Positions 17,369-25,952 of a stretch of DNA of 64,000 nt are shown here, piece after piece. The notes under the pieces are model-generated. The model did no database searches. It was not told where the DNA came from and saw only the letters and a list, made by a program, of their open reading frames with translations. Origin of the DNA: Qiania dongpingensis (GTDB lineage: Bacteria > Bacillota > Clostridia > Lachnospirales > Lachnospiraceae); NCBI RefSeq assembly GCF_014337195.1, contig NZ_CP060634.1, forward strand, positions 2,294,001-2,358,000, given 5' to 3'. Positions within the stretch are counted from its first letter, which is position 1. Every line of letters starts with the position of its first letter. Made by a program: the position numbers and the translations under genes.

Positions 17369-17731
17369 ATGAAACGACCTCTTGCCTACATTACGGCTCC
17401 ATGGAGCAACAGCCAGTATGAGAACGCCGAGAACGCTGCGGCCTACTGCCGTCAGGTGTACGATGCCGGGTATTCGCCCATCTGCCCGGTGCTGTTCCTG
17501 CCTACCTTCCTCAAAGACGAGATTCCACAGGAACACAAGGACGGGCTGGATATGGCGCGGGACTACCTGCGCCGGTCCCATGTGCTGGTGGTCTGCGGCC
17601 ACGGCATCGACGAGACCGTGAAGAATGACATTGCCACCGCCGAGCGCCTGCGGATCACCGCCACCACCCTGGACGGTATCCTGGCCGTGAAGGGCCAGGG
17701 ACGCGGGAAAGGAGGCGCACGCCATGCCTGA
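17369..17731 (+). CDS. DUF4406-like protein
   Basis: A 120-residue protein resembling the DUF4406/DUF7768 group, which has a nucleoside 2-deoxyribosyltransferase-like fold. Key segments are LAYITAPWSNSQYEN, GYSPICPVLFLPTFL and HVLVVCGHGIDETVKNDI. Activity cannot be inferred. It overlaps the following gene by 8 bp and is co-transcribed with it. Confidence 0.65.
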   Translation: MKRPLAYITAPWSNSQYENAENAAAYCRQVYDAGYSPICPVLFLPTFLKDEIPQEHKDGLDMARDYLRRSHVLVVCGHGIDETVKNDIATAERLRITATTLDGILAVKGQGRGKGGARHA

Positions 17732-18035
17732 GCGTAAGACCGTGGGCCAGCTGATGGAGGAAATGCGCCTCAAAGCCGGGGCGCAGAACTACCACGGCCA
17801 TGAGTACATGGATTTGGAGCGGTTTGCCGAGGACACCCGGCACATGATTATCTTCGATGTGCTGACCGACGATTCCCCGGTGGGCTGGAAAGGTGAACGG
17901 ACCCGCCTGTTTCTGACGGAGGCCGGATACCAGAAAAGCCTGGAGAACCAGGAAAAGGGCCACATCAAGATTCTCAGCCATGCCAAAGTGCGCCAGGGCC
18001 ATCTGTACTATGACCGCTCCGACCAGCTGCGCTGA
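17724..18035 (+). CDS. Small ICE protein (DUF5720-like)
   Basis: A 103-residue protein homologous to the product at 15,876, with the same ERFAEDTRHMIIFDVL, RTRLFLTEAGYQKSL and KVRQGHLYYDR pattern. Function is unknown. The two paralogues in one ICE suggest duplication within the replication/maintenance block. GGAGG-like sequence in the end of the upstream gene acts as RBS. Confidence 0.65.
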   Translation: MPERKTVGQLMEEMRLKAGAQNYHGHEYMDLERFAEDTRHMIIFDVLTDDSPVGWKGERTRLFLTEAGYQKSLENQEKGHIKILSHAKVRQGHLYYDRSDQLR

Positions 18036-18047
18036 AAGGAGCCTGCC

Positions 18048-18089
18048 ATGCTGAAATACCTGCTGCGGCGGCTGGTGGTCCCGCCTTAG
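18048..18089 (+). CDS. Possible 13-residue ORF
   Basis: A very short frame (start MLKYLLRR, stop TAG) preceded by AAAGGAG. It could be a translational spacer, a leader or the remnant of a longer gene. There is no homology evidence. Confidence 0.2.
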   Translation: MLKYLLRRLVVPP

Positions 18090-18136
18090 TATCAAGTGCC
18101 ACCCCTGCAAAATCCGTGGAAAGGAGGCGATGACCT

Positions 18137-18637
18137 ATGCAGGAGGAAGTGGAAAACAGGACTTTGACGCTGGTAGTCAGCGGAACAAAGTTTACCGGGC
18201 GGTTGATGAAAGCCGCCATCACCAAGTACCTTGCCCACCGCAAGGAAAAGAAGCTGCAAAAGCAGAAAAGCCGGGATACCCCCGTGATTCCCCACGGCAA
18301 GCAGACGGTGAAACAGCTGATCGGCCAGAATCAGGGCGTTTCCAACATCGAGATCACCGACCCCTCCATCAAGGAGTTTGAGAAGATCGCGCGGAAATAC
18401 GGCGTGGACTATGCGGTGAAGAAGGACCGCAGCAGCTCCCCACCCAAGTACCTGATCTTTTTCAAGGGTCGGGACGCGGATGCCCTGACCGCTGCTTTTA
18501 CCGAGTACACCGGGAAAAAGGTCAGGAAGGCGGAGAAATCCGAGCGCCCGTCCGTGCTGGCAAAGCTGAGCCAGTTCAAAGAACTGGTAAAACACGCCGT
18601 CGTGGACCGGAACAAGCGGAAGGAGCTGGAACGATGA
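18137..18637 (+). CDS. PcfB family conjugation accessory protein
   Basis: A 166-residue protein of the PcfB family, encoded next to the coupling protein in Gram-positive conjugation systems. Segments include LTLVVSGTKFTGRLMKAAITKYLA at the N-terminus and IKEFEKIARKYGVDYAVKKD in the middle, with a basic C-terminus. Its stop overlaps the VirD4 start by 4 bp, supporting a shared function in substrate recruitment to the channel. Confidence 0.85.
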   Translation: MQEEVENRTLTLVVSGTKFTGRLMKAAITKYLAHRKEKKLQKQKSRDTPVIPHGKQTVKQLIGQNQGVSNIEITDPSIKEFEKIARKYGVDYAVKKDRSSSPPKYLIFFKGRDADALTAAFTEYTGKKVRKAEKSERPSVLAKLSQFKELVKHAVVDRNKRKELER

Positions 18638-20463
18638 AAAAGCAGCTGAACATCAAAAAGCTCATTTTGCTGAATCTGCCGTATATCCTGATGGGGCTTT
18701 TCTCCACCAACTTCGGTGAAGCGTGGCGGATGGCCGTGGGTGCGGACGCTTCGGCAAAAATGCTCTCGTTCTTCTCCACGCTGCCGGTGGCGCTGGCCAG
18801 CTGGTGGCCCAGCCTGCACCCGCTGGACCTGCTGGTGGGCCTGTGCTGCGGCGGCGGCCTGCGGCTGGCTGTGTACCTGAAAAGCAAGAACGCCAAGAAG
18901 TACAGGCACGGCATGGAATACGGTTCCGCCCGTTGGGGAACCCATGAGGACATTGCACCCTACATCGACCCGGTATTCCAGAACAATGTGATTCTGACGA
19001 AAACGGAGAGCCTGACAATGAACAGCCGCCCCAAGGACCCAAAGACCGCCAGAAACAAAAATGTGCTGGTGATTGGCGGCTCCGGTTCCGGTAAGACCCG
19101 CTTCTGGCTCAAACCGAATCTGATGCAGATGCACAGTTCCTATGTGGTCACAGACCCGAAGGGAACCATTTTGGTGGAGTGCGGAAAAATGCTCCAAAGG
19201 GGCGCACCCAAGCTGGGGAAAGACGGAAAGCCTATGAAGGATAAGCACGGCAAGGTCATTTATGAGCCGTACCGAATCAAGGTCCTAAATACCATCAACT
19301 TCAAGAAGTCCATGCACTATAACCCTTTCGCCTATATCCATAGCGAAAAGGACATCTTGAAGCTGGTAACAACGCTGATCGCCAATACCAAAGGCGAAGG
19401 CAAGGCCGGAGACGATTTCTGGGTAAAAGCAGAAACCTTGTTATACTGCGCGCTTATTGGCTATATCCATTATGAGGCTCCGGTGGAGGAACAAAACTTC
19501 TCCACCCTCATTGAGTTCATCAACGCCATGGAAGTCCGTGAGGATGACGAGGAGTTCAAAAACCCCGTAGACCTGATGTTTGATGCACTGGAAGCCGAGA
19601 AGCCAAACCACTTTGCGGTGCGCCAGTATAAGAAATATAAGCTGGCCGCCGGAAAAACAGCCAAGTCGATTTTGATTTCCTGCGGCGCTCGCCTTGCCGT
19701 GTTCGACATTGCAGAGTTGCGTGAGGTCACGGCTTATGATGAGCTGGAGCTGGATACTCTGGGAGACAGGAAAACTGCTCTGTTCCTCATTATGAGTGAT
19801 ACGGATGACAGCTTTAACTTCCTGATCTCCATGTGTTATACCCAGCTTTTCAATCTGCTCTGCGAAAAAGCCGACGATGTGTATGGCGGCAGGCTTCCGG
19901 TTCATGTGCGCTGTTTGATTGATGAGTGTGCTAACATCGGGCAGATTCCGAAACTGGAAAAGCTGGTGGCCACCATCCGAAGCCGTGAAATCTCTGCCTG
20001 TCTGGTGTTGCAGGCACAGAGTCAGCTCAAGGCGATCTATAAGGATAACGCAGATACCATCATCGGTAACATGGATACATCCATCTTCCTGGGCGGTAAA
20101 GAGCCGACTACCCTCAAAGAGCTGGCTGCCGTGCTGGGCAAGGAAACCATCGACACCTACAACACCGGAGAGAGCCGTGGGAGGGAAACCTCCCATTCAC
20201 TCAACTATCAAAAATTGGGGAAAGAGCTGATGAGCCAGGATGAGCTTGCTGTTATGGATGGAGGCAAGTGTATCCTCCAGCTGCGCGGTGTGCGTCCTTT
20301 CCTTTCGGATAAGTACGACATCACCAAGCACCCCAATTTCAAGTACACTGCCGACGCGGATGACAAGAACGCTTTTGATATTGAAGCATTCTTGTCCGCA
20401 AGGCTGAAACTCAAGCCCAATGAGGTCTGCGATGTATATGAAGTAGACACAAAGGGCGCTTAA
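18634..20463 (+). CDS. VirD4/TraG-type type IV coupling protein
   Basis: A 609-residue ATPase that delivers the relaxase-DNA complex to the mating channel. Two membrane segments occur in the first 100 residues. Walker A GGSGSGKTR is near residue 150, followed by YVVTDPKGTI and a Walker B-like CLIDECANIGQ. The late LQAQSQLKAIY motif is typical of TraG/VirD4. It follows PcfB with a 4-bp overlap and precedes maff2. The 219 bp to maff2 hold an imperfect hairpin (GCCGGAA 20576 to TTCCGGC 20620) and no firm gene. Confidence 0.95.
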   Translation: MKKQLNIKKLILLNLPYILMGLFSTNFGEAWRMAVGADASAKMLSFFSTLPVALASWWPSLHPLDLLVGLCCGGGLRLAVYLKSKNAKKYRHGMEYGSARWGTHEDIAPYIDPVFQNNVILTKTESLTMNSRPKDPKTARNKNVLVIGGSGSGKTRFWLKPNLMQMHSSYVVTDPKGTILVECGKMLQRGAPKLGKDGKPMKDKHGKVIYEPYRIKVLNTINFKKSMHYNPFAYIHSEKDILKLVTTLIANTKGEGKAGDDFWVKAETLLYCALIGYIHYEAPVEEQNFSTLIEFINAMEVREDDEEFKNPVDLMFDALEAEKPNHFAVRQYKKYKLAAGKTAKSILISCGARLAVFDIAELREVTAYDELELDTLGDRKTALFLIMSDTDDSFNFLISMCYTQLFNLLCEKADDVYGGRLPVHVRCLIDECANIGQIPKLEKLVATIRSREISACLVLQAQSQLKAIYKDNADTIIGNMDTSIFLGGKEPTTLKELAAVLGKETIDTYNTGESRGRETSHSLNYQKLGKELMSQDELAVMDGGKCILQLRGVRPFLSDKYDITKHPNFKYTADADDKNAFDIEAFLSARLKLKPNEVCDVYEVDTKGA

Positions 20464-20682
20464 TTTCGTTCCGCTTTAGAAGGGAGTGATCTTATCTATT
20501 CGCCGCACCTGTCCTCTATGGGCCATTGGCGTACAAAGCGGACAATCGCAAGAAAAATAATGAAAAAGGAGGACAGCCGGAATCATGCCCCCCGGAAACC
20601 GGGCGGCAGATTGTTCCGGCTTTTGTATGCCTATGAAACATGACAAACCTATTTTTTAATCAGATTCCGGCTAACAAACTAT

Positions 20683-20823
20683 ATGGCATTTTTTGAACAG
20701 GCAATCACCGTTCTTCAGACCCTCGTTATCGCGCTCGGTGCCGGTCTCGGTATCTGGGGCGTTATCAACCTGCTGGAAGGTTACGGCAACGACAACCCCG
20801 GCGCCAATGCTCATGTACGGTAA
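20683..20823 (+). pseudogene. maff2: maff2, 5' part interrupted by IME-1
   Basis: Maff2 is a small conserved ICE membrane protein encoded between VirD4 and the TrbL/VirB6-like protein. The first 40 residues (MAFFEQAITVLQTLVIALGA, then a hydrophobic helix and GYGNDNPG) are normal. After the GC at 20803-20804 the frame enters IME-1 and stops after NAHVR, giving a 46-residue truncated product. Joining 20683-20804 to 31577-31673 restores a 72-codon gene exactly in frame. Confidence 0.92.
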
Positions 20824-20895
20824 GGAAGCAAGCAACCGAAAACAAGAGATAGACCGCCAGCACTACACTATTCCGAACCAAAGACCAAAAGATAA

Positions 20896-20937
20896 GCATT
20901 GTGGGAAAATCTAAACTTTTGGATTTTCCTACAATGC
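20896..20937. repeat. Long hairpin near the left end of IME-1
   Basis: Arms 20896-20911 and 20922-20937 pair over 16 bp with a single G-U position around a 10-nt loop. No T-tract follows on either strand, so it is not an obvious terminator. The rest of 20824-21141 holds no convincing gene; a 32-residue frame at about 21004-21102 may be a relic. Confidence 0.7.
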
Positions 20938-21141
20938 CAACTACGGCGGAATCCCTCCCACTCCTTATATCTTTCTGTATACATTGAATTTGTATTTAGT
21001 AAAATGCAGACAACACCACGGATCGGCTTTTGGTTGGACAATTCCAACCAAACACCACAGCAGACAGCAGAAAACATTCTGAACGCTAGGAAGCCGGTAT
21101 GATTGTTACATATAAGGGGAAGAAAAATTTCTTTTAGGTAC

Positions 21142-21170
21142 TTGCTTTCCTAAAACTGATGTGATACAAT
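21142..21170 (+). promoter_or_regulatory. tet(W) promoter
   Basis: TTGCTT (21142-21147) and TACAAT (21165-21170) with a 17-bp spacer. It lies upstream of the leader peptide and attenuator, as in related ribosomal-protection tet genes. Confidence 0.8.
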
Positions 21171-21198
21171 GATTTAATCCAGAAAAGGAGTAAAAAAT

Positions 21199-21222
21199 AT
21201 GCGGCAAGGTATTCTTAAATAA
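21199..21222 (+). CDS. tet(W) leader peptide
   Basis: A 7-residue frame, MRQGILK, starts at ATG 21199 with AGGAG at 21186-21190. Its coding sequence GTATTCTTAAAT (21209-21220) is perfectly complementary to ATTTAAGAATAC at 21294-21305. Ribosome occupancy of the leader would therefore change folding of the downstream RNA, the basis of leader-controlled attenuation in tet(M)-type genes. Confidence 0.7.
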   Translation: MRQGILK

Positions 21223-21431
21223 AACTATAATCAAATAGTGGGAACAAAGGATTATGATAGCTCCTTTTGTAGGGGCTTAGTTTTTTGTACCCAATTTAAG
21301 AATACTTTTGCCTTATCAATTTTGACATATCCCCAAAAACAGCAATCACAAACAGGTGTATGCTGTATATGTGTATGTCCGCAACTTATAATCCCCAGTG
21401 GTAAAAGTATTTTACTGCTGGGGATTTTTAT
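21209..21431 (+). promoter_or_regulatory. tet(W) transcription attenuator with terminator hairpin
   Basis: After the leader, arms 21391-21406 and 21410-21425 form a near-perfect 16-bp stem with a 3-nt loop and run into TTTTT. This is an intrinsic terminator 30 bp before the tet(W) RBS. The 12-bp long-range pairing 21209-21220 with 21294-21305 is the likely alternative structure. A drug-slowed ribosome on the leader would favour readthrough, by analogy with tet(M). Confidence 0.75.
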
Positions 21432-21463
21432 GCCCTTTGGGGCTGTAAAGGGAGGACAATCAC

Positions 21464-23383
21464 ATGAAAATAATCAATATTGGAATTCTTGCCCATGTAG
21501 ACGCTGGAAAGACGACCTTGACGGAGAGCCTGCTATATGCCAGCGGAGCCATTTCAGAACCGGGGAGCGTCGAAAAAGGGACAACGAGGACGGACACCAT
21601 GTTTTTGGAGCGGCAGCGTGGGATTACCATTCAAGCGGCAGTCACTTCCTTCCAGTGGCACAGATGTAAAGTTAACATTGTGGATACGCCCGGCCACATG
21701 GATTTTTTGGCGGAGGTGTACCGCTCTTTGGCTGTTTTAGATGGGGCCATCTTGGTGATCTCCGCTAAAGATGGCGTGCAGGCCCAGACCCGTATTCTGT
21801 TCCATGCCCTGCGGAAAATGAACATTCCCACCGTTATCTTTATCAACAAGATCGACCAGGCTGGCGTTGATTTGCAGAGCGTGGTTCAGTCTGTTCGGGA
21901 TAAGCTCTCCGCCGATATTATCATCAAGCAGACGGTGTCGCTGTCCCCGGAAATAGTCCTGGAGGAAAATACCGACATAGAAGCATGGGATGCGGTCATC
22001 GAAAATAACGATGAATTATTGGAAAAGTATATCGCAGGAGAACCAATCAGCCGGGAAAAACTTGCGCGGGAGGAACAGCAGCGGGTTCAAGACGCCTCCC
22101 TGTTCCCAGTCTATCATGGCAGCGCCAAAAATGGCCTTGGCATTCAACCGTTGATGGATGCGGTGACAGGGCTGTTCCAACCGATTGGGGAACAGGGGGG
22201 CGCCGCCCTATGCGGCAGCGTTTTCAAGGTTGAGTACACCGATTGCGGCCAGCGGCGTGTCTATCTACGGTTATACAGCGGAACGCTGCGCCTGCGGGAT
22301 ACGGTGGCCCTGGCCGGGAGAGAAAAGCTGAAAATCACAGAGATGCGTATTCCATCCAAAGGGGAAATTGTTCGGACAGACACCGCTTATCAGGGTGAAA
22401 TTGTTATCCTTCCCAGCGACAGCGTGAGGTTAAACGATGTATTAGGGGACCAAACCCGGCTCCCTCGTAAAAGGTGGCGCGAGGACCCCCTCCCCATGCT
22501 GCGGACGACGATTGCGCCGAAAACGGCAGCGCAAAGAGAACGGCTGCTGGACGCTCTTACGCAACTTGCGGATACTGACCCGCTTTTGCGTTGCGAAGTG
22601 GATTCCATCACCCATGAGATCATTCTTTCTTTTTTGGGCCGGGTGCAGTTGGAGGTTGTTTCCGCTTTGCTGTCGGAAAAATACAAGCTTGAAACAGTGG
22701 TAAAGGAACCCTCCGTCATTTATATGGAGCGGCCGCTCAAAGCAGCCAGCCACACCATCCATATCGAGGTGCCGCCCAACCCGTTTTGGGCATCCATAGG
22801 ACTGTCTGTTACACCACTCTCGCTTGGCTCCGGTGTACAATACGAGAGCCGGGTTTCGCTGGGATACTTGAACCAGAGTTTTCAAAACGCTGTCAGGGAT
22901 GGTATCCGTTACGGGCTGGAGCAGGGCTTGTTCGGCTGGAACGTAACGGACTGTAAGATTTGCTTTGAATACGGGCTTTATTACAGTCCGGTCAGCACGC
23001 CGGCGGACTTCCGCTCATTGGCCCCGATTGTATTGGAACAGGCATTGAAGGAATCGGGGACGCAGCTGCTGGAACCTTATCTCTCCTTCATCCTCTATGC
23101 GCCCCAGGAATACCTTTCCAGGGCTTATCATGATGCACCGAAATACTGTGCCACCATCGAAACGGCCCAGGTAAAAAAGGATGAAGTTGTCTTTACTGGC
23201 GAGATTCCCGCCCGCTGTATACAGGCATACCGTACTGATCTGGCCTTTTACACCAACGGGCGGAGCGTATGCCTTACAGAGCTGAAAGGATATCAGGCCG
23301 CTGTCGGTCAGCCGGTCATCCAGCCCCGCCGTCCAAACAGCCGCCTGGACAAGGTGCGCCATATGTTTCAGAAGGTAATGTAA
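21464..23383 (+). CDS. tet(W): Tetracycline resistance ribosomal protection protein Tet(W)
   Basis: A 639-residue translational GTPase related to EF-G that removes tetracycline from the ribosome. G1 AHVDAGKTT (residues 10-18), G3 VDTPGHMDF and G4 FINKIDQAG are complete. Length and sequence match the Tet(W) allele family as I remember it. Start ATG 21464 follows AGGGAGGA. It is preceded by the leader attenuator and followed by a methyltransferase gene 50 bp downstream. It is the clearest selectable cargo of IME-1. Confidence 0.97.
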   Translation: MKIINIGILAHVDAGKTTLTESLLYASGAISEPGSVEKGTTRTDTMFLERQRGITIQAAVTSFQWHRCKVNIVDTPGHMDFLAEVYRSLAVLDGAILVISAKDGVQAQTRILFHALRKMNIPTVIFINKIDQAGVDLQSVVQSVRDKLSADIIIKQTVSLSPEIVLEENTDIEAWDAVIENNDELLEKYIAGEPISREKLAREEQQRVQDASLFPVYHGSAKNGLGIQPLMDAVTGLFQPIGEQGGAALCGSVFKVEYTDCGQRRVYLRLYSGTLRLRDTVALAGREKLKITEMRIPSKGEIVRTDTAYQGEIVILPSDSVRLNDVLGDQTRLPRKRWREDPLPMLRTTIAPKTAAQRERLLDALTQLADTDPLLRCEVDSITHEIILSFLGRVQLEVVSALLSEKYKLETVVKEPSVIYMERPLKAASHTIHIEVPPNPFWASIGLSVTPLSLGSGVQYESRVSLGYLNQSFQNAVRDGIRYGLEQGLFGWNVTDCKICFEYGLYYSPVSTPADFRSLAPIVLEQALKESGTQLLEPYLSFILYAPQEYLSRAYHDAPKYCATIETAQVKKDEVVFTGEIPARCIQAYRTDLAFYTNGRSVCLTELKGYQAAVGQPVIQPRRPNSRLDKVRHMFQKVM

Positions 23384-23433
23384 AGATACATAATCGTCAA
23401 GACGGCAACAATCAGAAGTTATGGAGGGTAACA

Positions 23434-24201
23434 ATGGAATATAGTAAGGAAGATTTAATGGAAGCAAAAAAGCAAATTTGGGGAGTGGGAGAGAACATGG
23501 GAACAGAGGAAAGTAAAAAAATCTGGGAGGAGAACGCACAATTTTGGGATAATGCAATGGGTGACGAATCTAATGAATTTCACAGAGAGGTAGTGCGTCC
23601 CAAAGTAACGGAACTTCTATCTCCTAATCCTGCGGATTACATTTTGGATATTGCGTGTGGCAATGGAAATTATTCTTCGTATCTTGCACAAAGAGGCGCT
23701 TCGGTTGTCGCTTTTGATTACAGCAAAAAAATGATAGAATTGGCTAAAAGACGGCAATCACAATATGCAAAACAAATTGAATTTTGTGTGGCGGATGCGA
23801 CCGATAGAAAAAGTATATTAGAATTAAAAAGAAATCGAGCCTTTACGAAAGCAGTTTCTAATATGGCAATTATGGATATTACGGATATTGAACCACTTCT
23901 TATGGCTGTTTATGAACTGTTGCAGGAAAGCGGAATTTTTGTCTTTGCAACGCAACACCCTTGTTTTGTCACGTTGACTGAAAAATATATGACACCGCAC
24001 AGTTACTATGATATAGCGATTGAAGGGCAACCGAAAGAGCAGATTTATTATCATCGTTCCATACAAGATATTTTTAACCTTTGTTTTAGAGCTGGATTTG
24101 TCATTGATGGATTTTATGAAGAATGTTTTAAAACCAACAAAGAAATTCCTATGGTAATGATAGTAAGGCTTAAGAAGGTAAAACGTGATAGCTTAAAATA
24201 A
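23434..24201 (+). CDS. Class I SAM-dependent methyltransferase
   Basis: A 255-residue cytosolic methyltransferase (Methyltransf_11/25 type). Motif I LDIACGNGNY is at residues 71-80, followed by the acidic VAFDYSKKMIELAK and VADATDR. ATG 23434 follows GGAGGGT, and an upstream open frame overlapping tet(W) is unlikely to be used. It is much more AT-rich than tet(W) and the mobilisation genes, suggesting a separate origin. The substrate is unknown; position behind a resistance gene makes a small molecule or rRNA possible, but no rRNA-methylase motif is visible. Confidence 0.82.
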   Translation: MEYSKEDLMEAKKQIWGVGENMGTEESKKIWEENAQFWDNAMGDESNEFHREVVRPKVTELLSPNPADYILDIACGNGNYSSYLAQRGASVVAFDYSKKMIELAKRRQSQYAKQIEFCVADATDRKSILELKRNRAFTKAVSNMAIMDITDIEPLLMAVYELLQESGIFVFATQHPCFVTLTEKYMTPHSYYDIAIEGQPKEQIYYHRSIQDIFNLCFRAGFVIDGFYEECFKTNKEIPMVMIVRLKKVKRDSLK

Positions 24202-24241
24202 ATTCAAGTTTGTCGGGTAAATAGCAAACCCAGCCGAGCCA

Positions 24242-24283
24242 GTCAACGGTCAAGATGAACGGCGCATATGCGCAGCCGTTGAC
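24242..24283. promoter_or_regulatory. Nested palindrome upstream of sigma-like gene
   Basis: GTCAACGG (24242-24249) pairs with CCGTTGAC (24276-24283), and a perfect 12-bp palindrome GCGCATATGCGC (24262-24273) lies inside. It may be an operator or an RNA hairpin in the 170-bp gap before the sigma-like gene. Confidence 0.5.
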
Positions 24284-24372
24284 AGCCCCGCCCGCCTTTG
24301 CTGGTAGGCAATCAAGGGGCGACAGCAAGAAGTGCCACCGCCCCGCACTATTATTCAGAAAGGGGAATTTCC

Positions 24373-24795
24373 ATGACCGACCAGATAGCCTATCAAGAAT
24401 ATATCCAGCGCAGGTACAACGCCTTTTGCAAGACTGTTATCCGCTGTGCCGCCTTGGACAAGATTTTGAAGCTTAAACGGCAATGGGAACGGCAAGTTTC
24501 CCTTGACTATCTGATGAACGAGAAGTTTGTCCAGTTTGCCGCGTCGGAGCCGGACGAGGAATACCCATTTACCGTCTGCGGTCAGACCGTCCTGCTCTGC
24601 AACGCCGCCCTTGCCGACGCGATCTCTGTTTTGCCGGAGCAGACGCGGGAAGAAATCCTGCGCTATTACTTTCTGCGCCAGCCGCAGCGCGTGATCGGCG
24701 CGTGTATTGGCCGGTCACGCAGCACAGCGGGGCGGCATATCCAGCTTGCCTTGCAGCGGCTACGCGAAGAAATGGGGGTGAGCCGGTATGAGTAG
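24373..24795 (+). CDS. Sigma-70-like regulator (Tn916 orf7-type)
   Basis: A 140-residue protein resembling the sigma-70-like regulators of Tn916-family elements. The C-terminal region-4 helix-turn-helix (LPEQTREEILRYYFLRQP, then IGRSRSTAGRHIQLALQRLREE) is clear; the N-terminus is short. ATG 24373 follows AAAGGGGA. The next gene overlaps by 8 bp. In Tn916 such genes control excision and transfer; the same role here is inference. Confidence 0.8.
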   Translation: MTDQIAYQEYIQRRYNAFCKTVIRCAALDKILKLKRQWERQVSLDYLMNEKFVQFAASEPDEEYPFTVCGQTVLLCNAALADAISVLPEQTREEILRYYFLRQPQRVIGACIGRSRSTAGRHIQLALQRLREEMGVSRYE

Positions 24796-25000
24796 ACTTC
24801 TCCCCTATGAAACAATCCTCAAAGCCCGTGAGGGCGACCCAGAAGCCGTGAACGCTGTCCTGCTCCACTACGCCGGATATATCCGCTATTTCTCAAAAGT
24901 GAACGGGCAGGTCAACGCCGAGGTGGAGGACTATGTAAAGCAGCGGTTAATTGACTGTCAATTCAAGTTCCGGCTTGACGAACCACCGGACAAGTCATAA
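24788..25000 (+). CDS. Helix-turn-helix protein (Tn916 orf8-type)
   Basis: A 70-residue protein of the conjugative-transposon HTH type (PF12645), with LPYETILKAREGDPEAVNAVLLHY, VEDYVKQRLIDCQFKFRLDE. It overlaps the sigma-like gene and is followed by a terminator. It resembles the N-terminal region of a sigma factor, so the pair may act as a split regulator. Confidence 0.8.
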   Translation: MSRLLPYETILKAREGDPEAVNAVLLHYAGYIRYFSKVNGQVNAEVEDYVKQRLIDCQFKFRLDEPPDKS

Positions 25001-25035
25001 AAACTGAATACCAGCCGCCACCGACGCGGCCAGCG

Positions 25036-25074
25036 AAAGCAGTAAGTCTTGAAAAAGATTTACTGCTTTTTTTG
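25036..25074 (+). terminator. Terminator after the sigma-like/HTH pair
   Basis: AAAGCAGTAAGTC pairs with GATTTACTGCTTT around an A-rich loop, followed by a run of seven T residues. It closes the regulatory operon of IME-1. Confidence 0.88.
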
Positions 25075-25550
25075 TTGTCCGGCTCCGCTCCCGGCCATTT
25101 TGCCCCCTGCCGGTTGTAGTAGTAAGCGAGGAGGGAATTTTTCTGCCCTGGTGTTTGGCATTTGGAGCATTTACCCGTAGTAGAGGGCAAAGAGAAAGGA
25201 TTTCTCCAACACCGGGTAGAAACCACTGCGTCCGGTGTCATTTTAGCGAAAGCGGGCAGGAATGCCCTTTACAGGATTAGTAGTAGCAGAAAAAGAGAAA
25301 CAAACTTTTGTGGTTGCAGTTTTCCAAAAAAGTGGCGGACGGAAGTGAGAGAAAGTTTGCAGTCACGGAGAGCAAGTATCGACCAGTGTACCAAATTTCG
25401 CTTTTCGCTCATTTGTCCCCCGGTCAGATACTTGTTGGGGTTGCCACCCCAAACCCGCCTTTTGCGGCTTGCGCCGCTGAAAAAATTTGCCCCGATACTT
25501 GTGTTTTAGATAAAAATTGTCCGTTGCAGTTTGAAAGGAGTTGAGCCACC
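25075..25550. other. Non-coding region upstream of mobC, candidate oriT of IME-1
   Basis: No credible gene in 476 bp. An inverted repeat pairs CAAGTATC (25373-25380) with GATACTTG (25427-25434), and a third GATACTTG lies at 25494-25501. A tight hairpin TTGGGGT-TGCC-ACCCCAA spans 25435-25452. Inverted repeats just upstream of MobC and relaxase genes are the usual setting of an oriT. The nick site cannot be placed. Confidence 0.5.
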
Positions 25551-25952
25551 ATGCCACACAGAACCTACAACACCCCCAAGCGGAAATGTGTTGTCAAGAC
25601 CCGGCTTACCGAGGACGAGCGCAGAGCCTTTGAGGACAAATGCGCCATCCTCTCCATGAGCCAGTCCGAGTATATCCGGCAAGCCATCTTTTACAGCCGG
25701 ATTTCCCCTGTTATCCGGGTGACTGCCCACAGCGAGGAAATGCTCACCGCCGTATCTTCCCTTGTGGCGCAGTACGGGAAAATCGGCAGCAACCTAAACC
25801 AGATTGCCCGGTATCTGAACGAATACGGCGCACCGTACAACGCCCTGTCCAGCGAGGTGAGAGCCGCCGTTTCCGACCTTGCCGCCCTCAAATTCGAGGT
25901 GCTGAAAGTGATAGGTGAAGCCTATGGCAACGATCAAGCATATCAGCTCTAA
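25551..25952 (+). CDS. mobC: MobC family relaxosome accessory protein
   Basis: A 133-residue DNA-binding accessory protein that helps the relaxase at oriT. It has an N-terminal ribbon-helix-helix-like part (VVKTRLTEDERRAFEDKCAI, SMSQSEYIRQAIF) and the C-terminal MobC segment GKIGSNLNQIARYLNEYG. RBS AAAGGAG precedes the ATG. It overlaps the relaxase by 29 bp. Confidence 0.9.
   Translation: MPHRTYNTPKRKCVVKTRLTEDERRAFEDKCAILSMSQSEYIRQAIFYSRISPVIRVTAHSEEMLTAVSSLVAQYGKIGSNLNQIARYLNEYGAPYNALSSEVRAAVSDLAALKFEVLKVIGEAYGNDQAYQL

Noticed and set aside
20899..21102. 67-codon frame upstream of tet(W)
   Set aside because: It starts inside a hairpin, lacks an RBS and has no recognisable family.
25162..25509. 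115-codon frame in the putative oriT region
   Set aside because: It runs through several inverted repeats with no RBS or homology.
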